Assembly (NCBI GenBank): GCA_964398315.1
Contig: CAYNMV010000002.1
Coordinates: forward strand, 1 to 64,000
Length of the DNA: 64,000 nt
Reading direction: 5' to 3'
Source of the DNA: JADLCB01 sp964398315
Lineage (GTDB): Bacteria; Planctomycetota; Phycisphaerae; Tepidisphaerales; Tepidisphaeraceae
Of this stretch, positions 8,601 through 16,355 are shown one piece after another (the first letter of the stretch is position 1; each line of letters begins with the position of its first letter). A model generated the notes under the pieces. That model saw only the letters and a list, made by a program, of their open reading frames with translations, had not been told where the DNA came from and searched no databases. Position numbers and translations under genes: made by a program.

Positions 8601-9235
8601 ACGACCTCTTCGCTGGTCGATCCCATCAGCATTGACTGCCCGGCATTGTTGTCGAACGACATCTGCGCCATCAGCGGCAGCCTGACGCCGGCCTCCTGCA
8701 TCGCCTGGCGGGCGGCGACAATGGCGCACTTGACCTGCAACAGGTCCTGGGCGGTTTCGATCAGCAGGGCATCCACCCCGCCGGCAATCAGGCCGCGGAT
8801 CTGCTCGCAGTAGCTGGCAAGCATCACATCCCAACTGGTCTGCTGAAGCGACACCAGCTTGGTGCCCGGCCCAATCGAGCCGACGACAAAGCGCGGATGC
8901 TCGGGTGTGGCGAACTTCTCGCATGCCCGCCGTGCGATTTCGGCGGCCACCTTGTTGTTCTCAAAGCAGCGATCGGCCAGGTCGGCCTCGGCCAGCACAA
9001 TCTGGTTGGCGCCGAAGGTGTTGGTCTCCACCGCATCGCACCCGACCGCCAGGAATGATTCGTGGATCTGCTGGATCACATCCGGGCGCGTGAAGTTGAG
9101 AATCTCGCTGATGTTCTCGTGGCCCTGCCAGTCGCGCTGCAGGTCCAGGTCCATGAGCTGCAACGCCGAGCCCATGGCCCCATCCAACACCATCACGCGC
9201 TGCTTCACCACATCCAGAAACGACGGCCGGTTCAC
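5672..9235 (-). CDS. metH: Methionine synthase, cobalamin-dependent
   Basis: 1187 residues, full length for the family (about 1200). It transfers the methyl group of methyl-tetrahydrofolate through cobalamin to homocysteine. Order of domains: homocysteine-binding barrel (about 10-320; zinc cysteines in GLNCATGP and GGCCGTTPAHL), folate barrel (about 350-620), helical cap and B12-binding Rossmann domain (about 640-880; GDVHDIGKN near residue 741, whose His is the lower cobalt ligand), and the C-terminal AdoMet reactivation domain (to the end; RIGVTLSENFMLMPEQS). The start is GTG 9235, chosen for GAGGAG just upstream and because family homology begins there; the open frame continues 21 codons further. 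A perfect inverted repeat sits in the leader. Confidence 0.95.
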   Translation of the reverse strand: MNRPSFLDVVKQRVMVLDGAMGSALQLMDLDLQRDWQGHENISEILNFTRPDVIQQIHESFLAVGCDAVETNTFGANQIVLAEADLADRCFENNKVAAEIARRACEKFATPEHPRFVVGSIGPGTKLVSLQQTSWDVMLASYCEQIRGLIAGGVDALLIETAQDLLQVKCAIVAARQAMQEAGVRLPLMAQMSFDNNAGQSMLMGSTSEEVVAALSPYDDLDVLGLNCATGPTELTEHVAYFSQHWPRFVSVLPNAGLPVMVDGKSHFPLTPDDFARGMIRFVEEYKVDIVGGCCGTTPAHLKALIDALEKGGHRTPGSRQSATRQVEPVCQVSSLIQVQDIEQELSYLVIAERTNTNGSRRFRDLLQAEDWDGLVSMARDEVRDGAHMLDVCVDFVGRDGQRDMHEVVSRYVRQIPVPLMIDSTDPAVMEVALKLAGGRCALNSMNLEEGEEKLGRICRLARQYGAAVVAGTIDEDKENAMARTRERKLAIAQRIRDLAVNKYGLRDEDLMFDPLVLPISTGIEEDRKNALETIEGTRLIRQHLPRCHTVVGLSNVSFGLKPAARVVLNSVFLHELREAGLTGAIVHGSKILPRTRIDDEKWNAALDLIYDRRREGFDPLTHFVSLFADADERTTQAVANPWEGLSLEEILKKHIIDGEKRDLIAHLDEAMAAGIAPLDIINNILLEGMKVVGELFGKGEMQLPFVLQSAETMKAAVAHLEPHMEKVEGQSKGKIVLATVKGDVHDIGKNLVDIILSNNGYTVYNLGIKQPVNEILRAYQEHKADAIGMSGLLVKSVAVMKENLEELNALGVDAPVLLGGAALTRDYAEDDLANLYKGPLLYCRDAFDGLKAMDHISSGTVETIVNEQRENAARRKKLRENAVKPASTEAANVKPVDRTNPVPPPPFWGARVVTDIPLQQVFGYINEVAVFTGQWGFKRKGMSAQDYQRLLEEKARPVFEDLKRRAISEGFLEPKVVYGYFPVQASGNDLIVYHTEEFAGCVCGQAHGQAAGIQPKGTPREWLRFSFPRQEGRRRLCISDFFRPVESGEFDVLGVQLVTVGSRATEVAEALRAENRYQEYLYLHGFGVETAEALAEFWHKRMRQELGFGSEDAADVRKLFQQGYRGSRYSFGYPACPDLEDRAKIIELLRPDRIGVTLSENFMLMPEQSTDALVVHHPQAKYFDVA

Positions 9236-9254
9236 GATTGCACTCCTCAGGTTA

Positions 9255-9286
9255 ATTCTTTCATCCGGATAAGCGGATGAAAGAAT
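9255..9286 (-). promoter_or_regulatory. Perfect 13-bp inverted repeat in the metH leader
   Basis: ATTCTTTCATCCG (9255-9267) is mirrored exactly by CGGATGAAAGAAT (9274-9286) with a 6-base spacer. It ends 19 bases before the GTG start and just upstream of the metH Shine-Dalgarno. The symmetry suits either a dimeric repressor site or a leader hairpin that controls access to the start. It is too short and simple for the SAM, SAH or cobalamin riboswitch classes I know. Confidence 0.6.
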
Positions 9287-9440
9287 GACATATCTCAACG
9301 CCCTTGTCTACTACTGTGCAGACAGGAATCCCAGACCATCGGGTTACAAATTGATGCGGCGGGAAAGGGGCGGGGTTGTCGCATGGTTATCGGGCATCAG
9401 CGGCGGCGGACACGCCGGCAACGACCTTTCCCCTAACCCC

Positions 9441-9469
9441 TTGACACATCCGCCTGCCGTCGCTAATTC
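9441..9469 (+). promoter_or_regulatory. Sigma-70-type promoter of guaB
   Basis: TTGACA (9441-9446), a 17-base spacer and TAATTC (9464-9469) form a near-consensus promoter. The expected transcription start, about 7 bases downstream, falls on the A of the guaB ATG (9476), so the mRNA would be leaderless. The bases between the box and the start (TGTCCC) hold no ribosome-binding site. Confidence 0.75.
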
Positions 9470-9475
9470 TGTCCC

Positions 9476-11011
9476 ATGGACCACCCCAAGATCCTGCACG
9501 ATGGCATCACCTTCGATGATGTCCTGCTCATTCCCGCCCGCAGTGATTTTATTCCCGCTGAAGCCGATACGCGCTCGCGCCTGACCCGCGAGATCGAGAT
9601 CAACATTCCGCTGATCTCGGCCCCGATGGACACCGTGACCGAATCTGCCCTGGCCATCGGCCTGGCGCAGGAAGGGGGCATCGGGATCATCCACAAGAAT
9701 CTGTCAATCGAGAACCAGGCGCGCGAGGTTGAGAAGGTGAAGCGCTCGGAGAACGGCGTGATCGTCGATCCGATCACCCTGCCGCCCAACGCCACCATCG
9801 GCACCGCCCGGCAGATCATGCGGACGTTCAACGTCAGCGGCATCCCGATCGTCGAAGGGGAGGGTGATGGCAGCGACCGGCTGGTCCGCCGGCCAGTGCA
9901 TGGCCCCGGGCATCCGCGCCCCCGGCTGCTGGGCATCCTCACCCGCCGCGACCTGAAGTTCCAGGAGGATGACAGCCGCCGGGTCAGCGAGGTGATGACG
10001 ATGAACAACCTCGTCACCGCGCCGGAAAACACCACGCTGGATGAAGCCGAGCGCATCCTCTATCGCAGCAAGGTGGAGAAGCTGCTGCTGGTGGACCGCG
10101 AAGGGCACCTGAGCGGCCTGATCACAATGCGCGACATCGACAAGCTCGAGCAGTTCCCCCAGGCCTGCAAGGATTCGCGCGGCCGCCTGCGGGTGGGCGC
10201 GGCCACCGGCGTGATGAACTTCGAACGGGTGGAAGCCCTCATCAAGGCCGATGTCGATGTGATCGTGGTTGATACCGCCCACGGCCACAGCAAGAACGTG
10301 ATCGAGACGGTACGGCAGATCAAGAAACAGTGGAACATCCAGGTGATCGCCGGCAATGTCGCCACCGCCGAGGGCACGCGCGACCTGATCGAGGCCGGCG
10401 CCGATGCGGTGAAGGTGGGCATCGGCCCCGGGGCCATCTGCACCACGCGGATCGTGGCCGGTGTGGGCGTGCCGCAGATGAGCGCGATTTTCGATGCCGT
10501 CCGCGTGGCCGATGAAGCCGGCGTCCCGATTATCGCCGATGGCGGCATCCGTCACAGCGGCGACATCGTCAAGGCGATCGCCGCCGGGGCATCGGCCGTG
10601 ATGATGGGATCGCTGTTCGCCGGGCTGGATGAAAGCCCCGGTGAGATGGTCATCCACATGGGCCGGCGCTACAAGACCTATCGCGGCATGGGGTCGATGG
10701 GCGCCATGATCAAGGGCTCCAGTGACCGCTACGGCCAGGCGGATGTGCGCGATCGCGGCAAGCTGGTGCCCGAAGGCGTGGAAGGCCGCGTGCCCTATCG
10801 CGGCCCGCTGAGCGATTTCGTCTACCAGTTGGTCGGCGGCCTGCGCGCCGGCATGGGCTACTGCGGCGCACGGAACATCGAGCTGCTGCGCAAGAACGCG
10901 AAGTTCTGCCGCGTCTCCCACGCCAGCATGATCGAAAGCCACCCCCACGACATCATGATCACCAAGGAAGCCCCCAACTACAGCATCGACACCAACAACG
11001 ACAAGGTATAA
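9476..11011 (+). CDS. guaB: Inosine-5'-monophosphate dehydrogenase
   Basis: 511 residues. It oxidises IMP to XMP with NAD+, the first committed step to GMP. The catalytic barrel runs on both sides of a CBS pair (about residues 95-225). The catalytic cysteine is C322 in GPGAICTTR, IMP contacts lie in IADGGIRHSGD and GSLFAG, and the mobile flap carries GRVPYRGPLSD. The first CBS motif holds a short insertion (about residues 129-150, rich in G, R and P) that is not usual for the family. The start is fixed by the family N-terminus (ILHDGITFDDVLLIP). The gene appears leaderless. Confidence 0.96.
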   Translation: MDHPKILHDGITFDDVLLIPARSDFIPAEADTRSRLTREIEINIPLISAPMDTVTESALAIGLAQEGGIGIIHKNLSIENQAREVEKVKRSENGVIVDPITLPPNATIGTARQIMRTFNVSGIPIVEGEGDGSDRLVRRPVHGPGHPRPRLLGILTRRDLKFQEDDSRRVSEVMTMNNLVTAPENTTLDEAERILYRSKVEKLLLVDREGHLSGLITMRDIDKLEQFPQACKDSRGRLRVGAATGVMNFERVEALIKADVDVIVVDTAHGHSKNVIETVRQIKKQWNIQVIAGNVATAEGTRDLIEAGADAVKVGIGPGAICTTRIVAGVGVPQMSAIFDAVRVADEAGVPIIADGGIRHSGDIVKAIAAGASAVMMGSLFAGLDESPGEMVIHMGRRYKTYRGMGSMGAMIKGSSDRYGQADVRDRGKLVPEGVEGRVPYRGPLSDFVYQLVGGLRAGMGYCGARNIELLRKNAKFCRVSHASMIESHPHDIMITKEAPNYSIDTNNDKV

Positions 11012-11324
11012 AGGCGATCGCCTGCCTGATGAAACCCGGATGATGCCCAAGGCATACGGCACATGGCGTGTCGCCTGGCGCATCATCCGGGCTTTTCGTG
11101 CCCGCATCCCGTGCTGCAGGATGCCGCATCGGCATCGCCGATACGCATCAATCCCGAACAGTGCGATTCCAAATCACTGGCGTTTCACCTCAGTCCCGCC
11201 GGCGGCTGTCGGGATTTCCGTTGCCTCCTCACCTTTGCGTGTCATAATGATGAAGACAACATGAGCGGCGGTCGAAAGCCTTTGTTGCAACAATGCTTTC
11301 CTTCCCACCCTTGAGGAGGCTGAC
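11012..11324. other. Intergenic region after guaB
   Basis: 313 bases holding the guaB terminator and the leader of the next gene. No supported gene. A Shine-Dalgarno (GAGGAGG) stands 8 bases before ATG 11325. Confidence 0.5.
11035..11095 (+). terminator. Terminator of guaB
   Basis: CCCGGATGATGC (11035-11046) pairs perfectly with GCATCATCCGGG (11080-11091), followed by CTTTT. The 33-base loop is long, but the 12-bp stem and T run fit a Rho-independent terminator. Confidence 0.75.
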
Positions 11325-12548
11325 ATGACCCCGACCCCCACCGGCCGGCCTGGCATCGTTCGGTTCATCATTGACCATAATCCGTTCTACCTGCTCAGCG
11401 CTGTGAGCATGCTGGCCGGATGCCTGATGTTGACCAACTCCACCTCCTGGAGTCCATCCGATGTCAGCCTCACCCGCCTGCTGGTGCTGATTGTCACGCT
11501 GAATGTCTACGAAATCCTGCTGGTGGGGCTGGGGCTGTACCTGATCGTGCGGCGGGGGATCGTGCGCGACGGGATGATCCTGCTGCTGCTGGAGGTGCTG
11601 TTCCTGGTGGATGTGGCGTTTCTCAATGGGGAGGTCTGCACGCTCAGCCAGGCCGCCGGCATGATCGTCAACGGACTGCTGATGGCGGTGGGGGCGGCGA
11701 AGGTATATGTCATCTTCCGCGTGCTGGGCCTGCCGCTGCGGGGACTGCTGTTGCCCTTTGTCCTGTTGCAGCTTTTGTTGCTGCTGGCGATGCCGGTTGT
11801 CTTCGAGTGGCTGGCCAGCCGGCGACAGGGATACCTGCATGAAGGCGTGCTGTACGCGGCGTGGTGGGTGGTGGCCGCGCTGCCGGTGATCGGCCTGGCG
11901 CTGCGCGGCGGCCATCGCTGGGAGCCGCCAAGGCCGCTGGCACCGCGCGATCACATCGCCCGACTGCTGGTGATCCTGCCGCTGCTGTCGCTGGTGGCGC
12001 ACCTGGGGACGAGCAACTGGGTCTACCGGGCCGATTTTCACTTTGCCTATTTTGGCCCGCCGCTGCTGGCGCTGGCACTGCTGCTGCCACTGGCAAGCCC
12101 CAGCCGCTTTCTGCCGGCCAGTCAAATGGGCGGCCTCAAGCTGCTGCTGCCGCTGCTGGCGGTGATCTGCTCGACGGATGCCGGCTCGCGGCTGGTGATG
12201 TCGCTGCCGTTCACGGACCGCGATTTGACACCGACCGTGCTGACGATGGCCGGGGCGTATGTGACCTGGGTCTACCTGTTCGCGGCCGGATACCTGCTGC
12301 CGTTCCTGGCCGGCGGGGCGGCGGCGGGGCTGCTGGCGCTTTTCGGCCCATCCTGGGCCACGATCGTGCGCTGGGGCGATCTGGCGTGGGTCTGGTCAAG
12401 CAACTGGGTGTCGTGCCTGATCCCCCGCACGCGCACCGCCTGGGGCGTGGTTGCCGTGGTGGCCTCGTTCATTCTGCTGGCCCTGGGTGCAGCCGCCAGC
12501 CTCCTGAAACGTCCGGTCGCCCCCGAAACACCGCCGGCCGATCAGTAA
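11325..12548 (+). CDS. Polytopic membrane protein of unknown function
   Basis: 407 residues, mostly hydrophobic, with roughly 10-11 predicted membrane segments. The first is near residues 20-36 (FYLLSAVSMLAGCLML) and the last near 378-397 (GVVAVVASFILLALGAAASLL). Leucine-rich segments alternate with short Arg-rich loops (LYLIVRRGIVRDG). I recognise no catalytic or transport motif. ATG 11325 has a strong GAGGAGG. The gene is followed by a hairpin and the convergent glycosidase gene, so it is a single-gene unit. Confidence 0.75.
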   Translation: MTPTPTGRPGIVRFIIDHNPFYLLSAVSMLAGCLMLTNSTSWSPSDVSLTRLLVLIVTLNVYEILLVGLGLYLIVRRGIVRDGMILLLLEVLFLVDVAFLNGEVCTLSQAAGMIVNGLLMAVGAAKVYVIFRVLGLPLRGLLLPFVLLQLLLLLAMPVVFEWLASRRQGYLHEGVLYAAWWVVAALPVIGLALRGGHRWEPPRPLAPRDHIARLLVILPLLSLVAHLGTSNWVYRADFHFAYFGPPLLALALLLPLASPSRFLPASQMGGLKLLLPLLAVICSTDAGSRLVMSLPFTDRDLTPTVLTMAGAYVTWVYLFAAGYLLPFLAGGAAAGLLALFGPSWATIVRWGDLAWVWSSNWVSCLIPRTRTAWGVVAVVASFILLALGAAASLLKRPVAPETPPADQ

Positions 12549-12568
12549 TCACGGCCTGGTGAACAAAG

Positions 12569-12612
12569 CTGAAGGCTGAAAGGCCGCGTCGATCGCGCCT
12601 TTCAGCCTTCAG
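12569..12612. terminator. Bidirectional 16-bp hairpin between convergent genes
   Basis: CTGAAGGCTGAAAGGC (12569-12584) pairs perfectly with GCCTTTCAGCCTTCAG (12597-12612) around a 12-base loop. T-rich sequence follows on both strands. It separates the membrane-protein gene from the convergent glycosidase gene and is the best example of the GAAGGCTGAAAGG hairpin family. Confidence 0.8.
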
Positions 12613-12644
12613 ACTTCCACCTTCAGATTTTCTTCGCCTCGATT

Positions 12645-13742
12645 CTACCTCGACTTCTTTTTCGCAGTGGCAGGGCGCCTGCGGCGGGCGGTAAGCCGCG
12701 CGATGAGTTTCGTTTCCTCGGGGCGGTAGGGCGTTCCATCGGCATGGAAAATCTCATGGAACCAGAGCTGCGGCTCGGTGAAGTAGGGGCGCTGCCATGA
12801 ATCCCACGGCAGGTGGGTCTGTGAGCGCCCCACCACAAAGCCCCAGTTGTACGCGGCTACGCGGTGTTTTTTCAGCACCGGCAGCGAACCTTCAAACGTG
12901 CTGCCCGCGCCGCGCGCCATGTACTCGGTGCAGAGCAGTGGCCGGCCGTAGCGCTGGAGGTGCCTGATGCGCCGTTCCAGCTTGTCGCCGGTGTTGTAGT
13001 TGTGGAAGCTGATCACATCAGACAGCCCCACCTGCAGGCGTTCGATCTGGCGCAGGCGGTACTCGGTACTCCAGTCGCCCAGCCAGATGCCGCTGGTCAG
13101 CGGCTGGGTGTTCCTGGCGCTGCGTGCCCAGTCGAAGGCACGGGCCAGCAGCGGGGCGACGATGTCGGCCTTGGCCGGGCCAAGATCCTGCGGGCCGCGC
13201 GAGTTGCTGTTTGAGTTGTCCGGCTCATTCCACAGATCCCACACCTGCACGCGCTCATCGCCGCGGAAGTGCCGCACCAGCTCGGTCACGTACCCCTCCA
13301 GCTCGTCGAAGGTTTCCGGTTCGCGCAGCACCGGCACGCCGGGCGACTGCACCCAGATCGAGTTATGGATACCGGGCATCGGCTCGGGCTGGCGGCCCAG
13401 GCGCGGGAATGGATGCCAGCAACTGTCGAAGAAAACGAACATGATGCCGATGCCATGCGAATCGGCGATGTCCAGGAAGCGTTCCATGCGCTCCAGCAGA
13501 CCCTTGCGGTCATGCCGCCAGAGCAAATCGTGCAGGAAGACGCGCAGGCTGTTGAAGCCGATTTTCTCGGCCCAGCCCAGTTCCTCATCAATTGTCACGG
13601 GGTCGAAGCTCTCGGCCTGCCACATCTCAAGCTGATTGCCGGCCGTGCGCGGGGTGTAGTTGCACCCGACCAGCCAGGGTTGCTTCTCATACCAGGCGTT
13701 CGCCTTGGCTTCGGTCCAGCGCTTGTATTGTGTCACGATCAT
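12645..13742 (-). CDS. Glycoside hydrolase of clan GH-A (cellulase/xylanase-like)
   Basis: 365 residues forming a TIM barrel of the GH5-like kind. The acid/base glutamate is in VWDLWNEPDN (near residue 171) and the nucleophile glutamate in PLLCTEYMAR (near 272), each at the end of its strand as expected. SFHNY before the nucleophile supplies another conserved active-site His. There is no signal peptide, so the enzyme looks cytoplasmic and would act on imported oligosaccharides. The last 20 residues are very basic. The substrate cannot be told from sequence alone. The start ATG has a weak TACCAT box 10 bases upstream and no Shine-Dalgarno. Confidence 0.8.
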   Translation of the reverse strand: MIVTQYKRWTEAKANAWYEKQPWLVGCNYTPRTAGNQLEMWQAESFDPVTIDEELGWAEKIGFNSLRVFLHDLLWRHDRKGLLERMERFLDIADSHGIGIMFVFFDSCWHPFPRLGRQPEPMPGIHNSIWVQSPGVPVLREPETFDELEGYVTELVRHFRGDERVQVWDLWNEPDNSNSNSRGPQDLGPAKADIVAPLLARAFDWARSARNTQPLTSGIWLGDWSTEYRLRQIERLQVGLSDVISFHNYNTGDKLERRIRHLQRYGRPLLCTEYMARGAGSTFEGSLPVLKKHRVAAYNWGFVVGRSQTHLPWDSWQRPYFTEPQLWFHEIFHADGTPYRPEETKLIARLTARRRRPATAKKKSR

Positions 13743-13915
13743 GATGCGCCAAATGGTACGTCGGCACGCGCTGTGAAAGAAGGGCCGATCTGCGCAGGAT
13801 CAGGACCCGCAAGCGAATTCACGCAGCGCGGGGTGGCGCAGTGGGGGCAGGGTGGCTGCGAACGCGCATCAGCGCACCGGCCAGGCGCAGCAGCGGTGAC
13901 AGGCGATTGCCGTGC

Positions 13916-14443
13916 CTACTCCTTCGATGAGGGCGGGTGATCAGGCCAGTCACTGGCATCGCGGATGGCCTCGATCTGCTCGCGGGTGAAATGGCGGCCG
14001 GGGCGGCTCATGCCGGGGCAGATGCGGGCGGCCTGTTTCCAGGCCTTCTCACTCTCAAGGTTTTCCGGCCAGAAGGGCCAGGTGCGGCATTGCAGCGGGC
14101 GGACTTCGTAGATCTGGCAGGTGCGCTTGCTGTAGCGCACTTCACGGCCGGCGCGCTCATCAAAGCGGGTGGCCTCGGTTTCACGCAGGAAAATGCAATC
14201 GTGGTTGCCGCGGTTCAGCCGCTCTTTCAGCGAGATGCGCCCGCCGATGCGCCGGCAATACTGCTTGAGCGTCTGCTGCACGCTCAGGCCCAGGTGCGCC
14301 GCCAGGCGCTCGATCTCGACGTCGCTCATCCAGACGAACCCCGGCCCGCCGGTGCAGCAGTTGCCGCACTGCGTACAGGTGAAGCTCAGTCCATCGGCGT
14401 ACCACAGTTGCTCGGCCGGCTGATTGAGAATGTCTAATTTCAT
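13916..14443 (-). CDS. YkgJ-family cysteine-cluster protein
   Basis: 175 residues from ATG 14443, where family homology begins (MKLDILNQPAEQLWYADGLS); the upstream frame extension is dropped. Cysteines are arranged CTQCGNCC near the N-terminus, a single C in DCIFL, then CQIYEVRPLQCRTWPFW and a final C in ARICPGM. This is the pattern of the zinc- or iron-sulfur-binding YkgJ/CxxCxxCC group, whose biochemical role is unknown. It lies downstream of prmC on the same strand, with a 160-base gap that holds a possible small ORF. Confidence 0.85.
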   Translation of the reverse strand: MKLDILNQPAEQLWYADGLSFTCTQCGNCCTGGPGFVWMSDVEIERLAAHLGLSVQQTLKQYCRRIGGRISLKERLNRGNHDCIFLRETEATRFDERAGREVRYSKRTCQIYEVRPLQCRTWPFWPENLESEKAWKQAARICPGMSRPGRHFTREQIEAIRDASDWPDHPPSSKE

Positions 14444-14474
14444 GCGATCTATGGATGCAGACGAAAACCAGGCT

Positions 14475-14597
14475 TCACTTGTTCGATATGCCGGTGATGA
14501 CATCGGCGATGCCCAGCGCCTGCGGTGCACGCTTGCGGTTGCGAAAGCGTGCTTCCAGGATCGAGGTCATCCGGCCTTCAATGCGGCATTGTAGCAT
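14475..14597 (-). CDS. Possible 40-residue basic protein between prmC and the YkgJ-type gene
   Basis: This small frame starts 6 bases after the prmC stop and ends 31 bases before the next gene, so it fills the gap neatly. The product begins MLQCRIEGRMTSILEARF and ends in VITGISNK; the middle is Arg/Lys-rich. An internal ATG at 14570 would give 31 residues. No good Shine-Dalgarno is seen. It may be a chance frame; placement is the main argument. Confidence 0.25.
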   Translation of the reverse strand: MLQCRIEGRMTSILEARFRNRKRAPQALGIADVITGISNK

Positions 14598-14603
14598 GCC
14601 CGC

Positions 14604-15494
14604 TCACGCCTTGCGCAGCATCAGCACGCGATCACGGCCGCCCAGGTCCTTGAGCAGCTTGGGCTCGGCCAGGCCGGGGGCCTCAGCACCGATCTGCATG
14701 GCCAACTCTCCCTGGTCATAGGCGATTTCGAGGAACACGCGGCCATGCGGCGTGAGGCGCTCGGCGGCGCCGGCGAGGATTCGGCGGTGGGGGTCCAGGC
14801 CATCCGGGCCACCGTCCAGTGCGCTCATCGGCTCGTAGTCGCGCACGTTCGCATCAAGCGTGGGAATGACCGCCGAGGCAATGTAAGGCGGGTTGGCCAG
14901 GATCAGATCGAATGGCTGCGGATCGACCAGGTGATGCAGGGCATCGTACAGGTCGCCCTGAAGCAGCGTGATGCGCTCGGCCAGGCCCAGGCGCTGGAAA
15001 TTGCGGCCGGCGATGGTGATGGCGGCATCGCTGATGTCGGTGGCGACCACGGTGGCGTTTTTCAGGTTTGTTGCGATCGCGGCGGCAATGCAGCCGCTGC
15101 CGGTGCACAGATCCAGCACGCGCGGGCTTTCGAAGCCGCTCTGGTGGCGGACGAACTGGAGCACATTTTCCACCAGCGTCTCGGTTTCGGGGCGCGGGAT
15201 CAGCACGCCGGGGCCGACTTCCAGCTCAAGGTTGAAGAAATGCGCCCGGCCGGTGAGGTAGGCGATCGGCTCGTGCCTGCTGGCGCGCTTCACCAGCTCG
15301 CGGAAGCGCCCCAGTTCGGGCTCCATCACCGGGCGCTCGAAATCGGTATAGAGCCTGATGCGCGGGTAGTTCAGCACGTGCGCCAGCAGCAGCTCTGCGC
15401 TGAGCCGGGGCGAATCGAGCCCCCTGGTGTCGAAGAACCCCGCGGTCCACTCCAGCAGCCGCTTGACCGTCCATGGATCCCCATCGCGGGTCAT
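14604..15494 (-). CDS. prmC: Peptide chain release factor N5-glutamine methyltransferase
   Basis: 296 residues, normal length. It methylates the glutamine of the GGQ motif in release factors RF1/RF2 with S-adenosylmethionine. The N-terminal helical domain is followed by the Rossmann methyltransferase: GVLIPRPETETLVE, the SAM loop LDLCTGSGCIAAAIA, ATDIS, and the catalytic LANPPYIAS near residue 200. The start ATG 15494 lies 9 bases after a TACAAT box with a -35 17 bases further up, so the transcript is probably leaderless. A YkgJ-type gene follows on the same strand. Confidence 0.93.
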   Translation of the reverse strand: MTRDGDPWTVKRLLEWTAGFFDTRGLDSPRLSAELLLAHVLNYPRIRLYTDFERPVMEPELGRFRELVKRASRHEPIAYLTGRAHFFNLELEVGPGVLIPRPETETLVENVLQFVRHQSGFESPRVLDLCTGSGCIAAAIATNLKNATVVATDISDAAITIAGRNFQRLGLAERITLLQGDLYDALHHLVDPQPFDLILANPPYIASAVIPTLDANVRDYEPMSALDGGPDGLDPHRRILAGAAERLTPHGRVFLEIAYDQGELAMQIGAEAPGLAEPKLLKDLGGRDRVLMLRKA

Positions 15495-15503
15495 ATCGCG
15501 CGG

Positions 15504-15532
15504 ATTGTAGATGAGTCAGCGCTCCCCCACAA
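15504..15532 (-). promoter_or_regulatory. Promoter of prmC, probably leaderless
   Basis: On the minus strand, TTGTGG (15532-15527), a 17-base spacer and TACAAT (15509-15504) stand 9 bases before ATG 15494. The predicted transcription start is within 2-3 bases of the start codon and no Shine-Dalgarno is present. Confidence 0.6.
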
Positions 15533-15627
15533 CTGCCCGCCGGGGCGGTTCGGATCTGCGCACAGGGTAGCGTCTGCTCTTTTGCGATTTGCGCGCAAGC
15601 ATATCGGTCCCGAAGGGCGCGGGGGGG

Positions 15628-16296
15628 TTACTTTCGCCGGCGTGTTTCTTCGGCACAGCGCATCGACTCAATGGCGGCTTTGATCCGGGCGGTGGCGGAT
15701 TCGAGCGCTTCGCGGTCGGGATCGATGTGGGGGAAAGCGATGGGCTGGCCGTACGCGAGCGTTGCCTCCTGCGGTTCGAGGAAGGCGTGCAGCATCTCGT
15801 GACGGCGCTGGGTGCCATCAAGGTAGGCGGGGTAGACGGTCACACCCGTGCGGTAAGCCATCAGGGCCACGCCGGTCTGGAACGTCATCAGCTCGCGCGT
15901 GGGCTCGATGCGTCCTTCGGGAAAGATGCCCAGCACCCGGCCGGCATGCAACGCGCGCAGGGCGCTGCGCATCGCGGCCATGTCGCGCCCGCCGCGGCCC
16001 ACGGGAATGGCATCGATCGTGCGGAAGATCCAGTTGAGCGCTTTCAGCTCGTAAAACTCGCGGGCCATCATCCAGACGATAGGGCGGGGGCAGGTGCTCT
16101 GGATCAGCAGCGGGTCCAGGCCGCTGGTGTGATTGCACGCGAGGATGGCCGGCCCGGCCGGCGGGATAGGGCAGCGCGAGCGCAGCTCCACGCGGTGATA
16201 GCAGTGCGTGAACAGGCGATTGGCCGCCCAGAGCAGGCGCACTGCCAGACGGCCCGGATCGCGATGGAAGTTGATGGCGGATTCGGCACGGCTCAC
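15628..16296 (-). CDS. 1-acyl-sn-glycerol-3-phosphate acyltransferase-like protein (PlsC type)
   Basis: 222 residues from GTG 16296. It carries the acyltransferase blocks in order: NHTSGLDP (the HxxxxD catalytic motif), a central RTIDAIPVGR, FPEGRIEPT (block III) and a late YPAYLDGT. Such enzymes transfer an acyl chain to lysophosphatidic acid at the inner face of the membrane. The open frame reaches 16389, but that part covers a terminator-like hairpin, so the GTG with an upstream TACAAA box is preferred. Confidence 0.85.
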   Translation of the reverse strand: MSRAESAINFHRDPGRLAVRLLWAANRLFTHCYHRVELRSRCPIPPAGPAILACNHTSGLDPLLIQSTCPRPIVWMMAREFYELKALNWIFRTIDAIPVGRGGRDMAAMRSALRALHAGRVLGIFPEGRIEPTRELMTFQTGVALMAYRTGVTVYPAYLDGTQRRHEMLHAFLEPQEATLAYGQPIAFPHIDPDREALESATARIKAAIESMRCAEETRRRK

Positions 16297-16303
16297 GCGG
16301 CGG

Positions 16304-16309
16304 TTTGTA
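16304..16309 (-). promoter_or_regulatory. -10-like hexamer TACAAA before the PlsC-type gene
   Basis: Minus-strand TACAAA (16309-16304) lies 7 bases before GTG 16296. No Shine-Dalgarno or clear -35 box was seen. It repeats the leaderless pattern found at other genes here. Confidence 0.35.
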
Positions 16310-16355
16310 CCACAGCCGCGGCCCGGCGGACAGACAGCAAAGATGATGAAGCGAA

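Noticed and set aside
9236..9475. SAM, SAH or cobalamin riboswitch before metH
   Set aside because: Only a single 13-bp hairpin was found; none of the conserved cores of those riboswitch classes could be seen.
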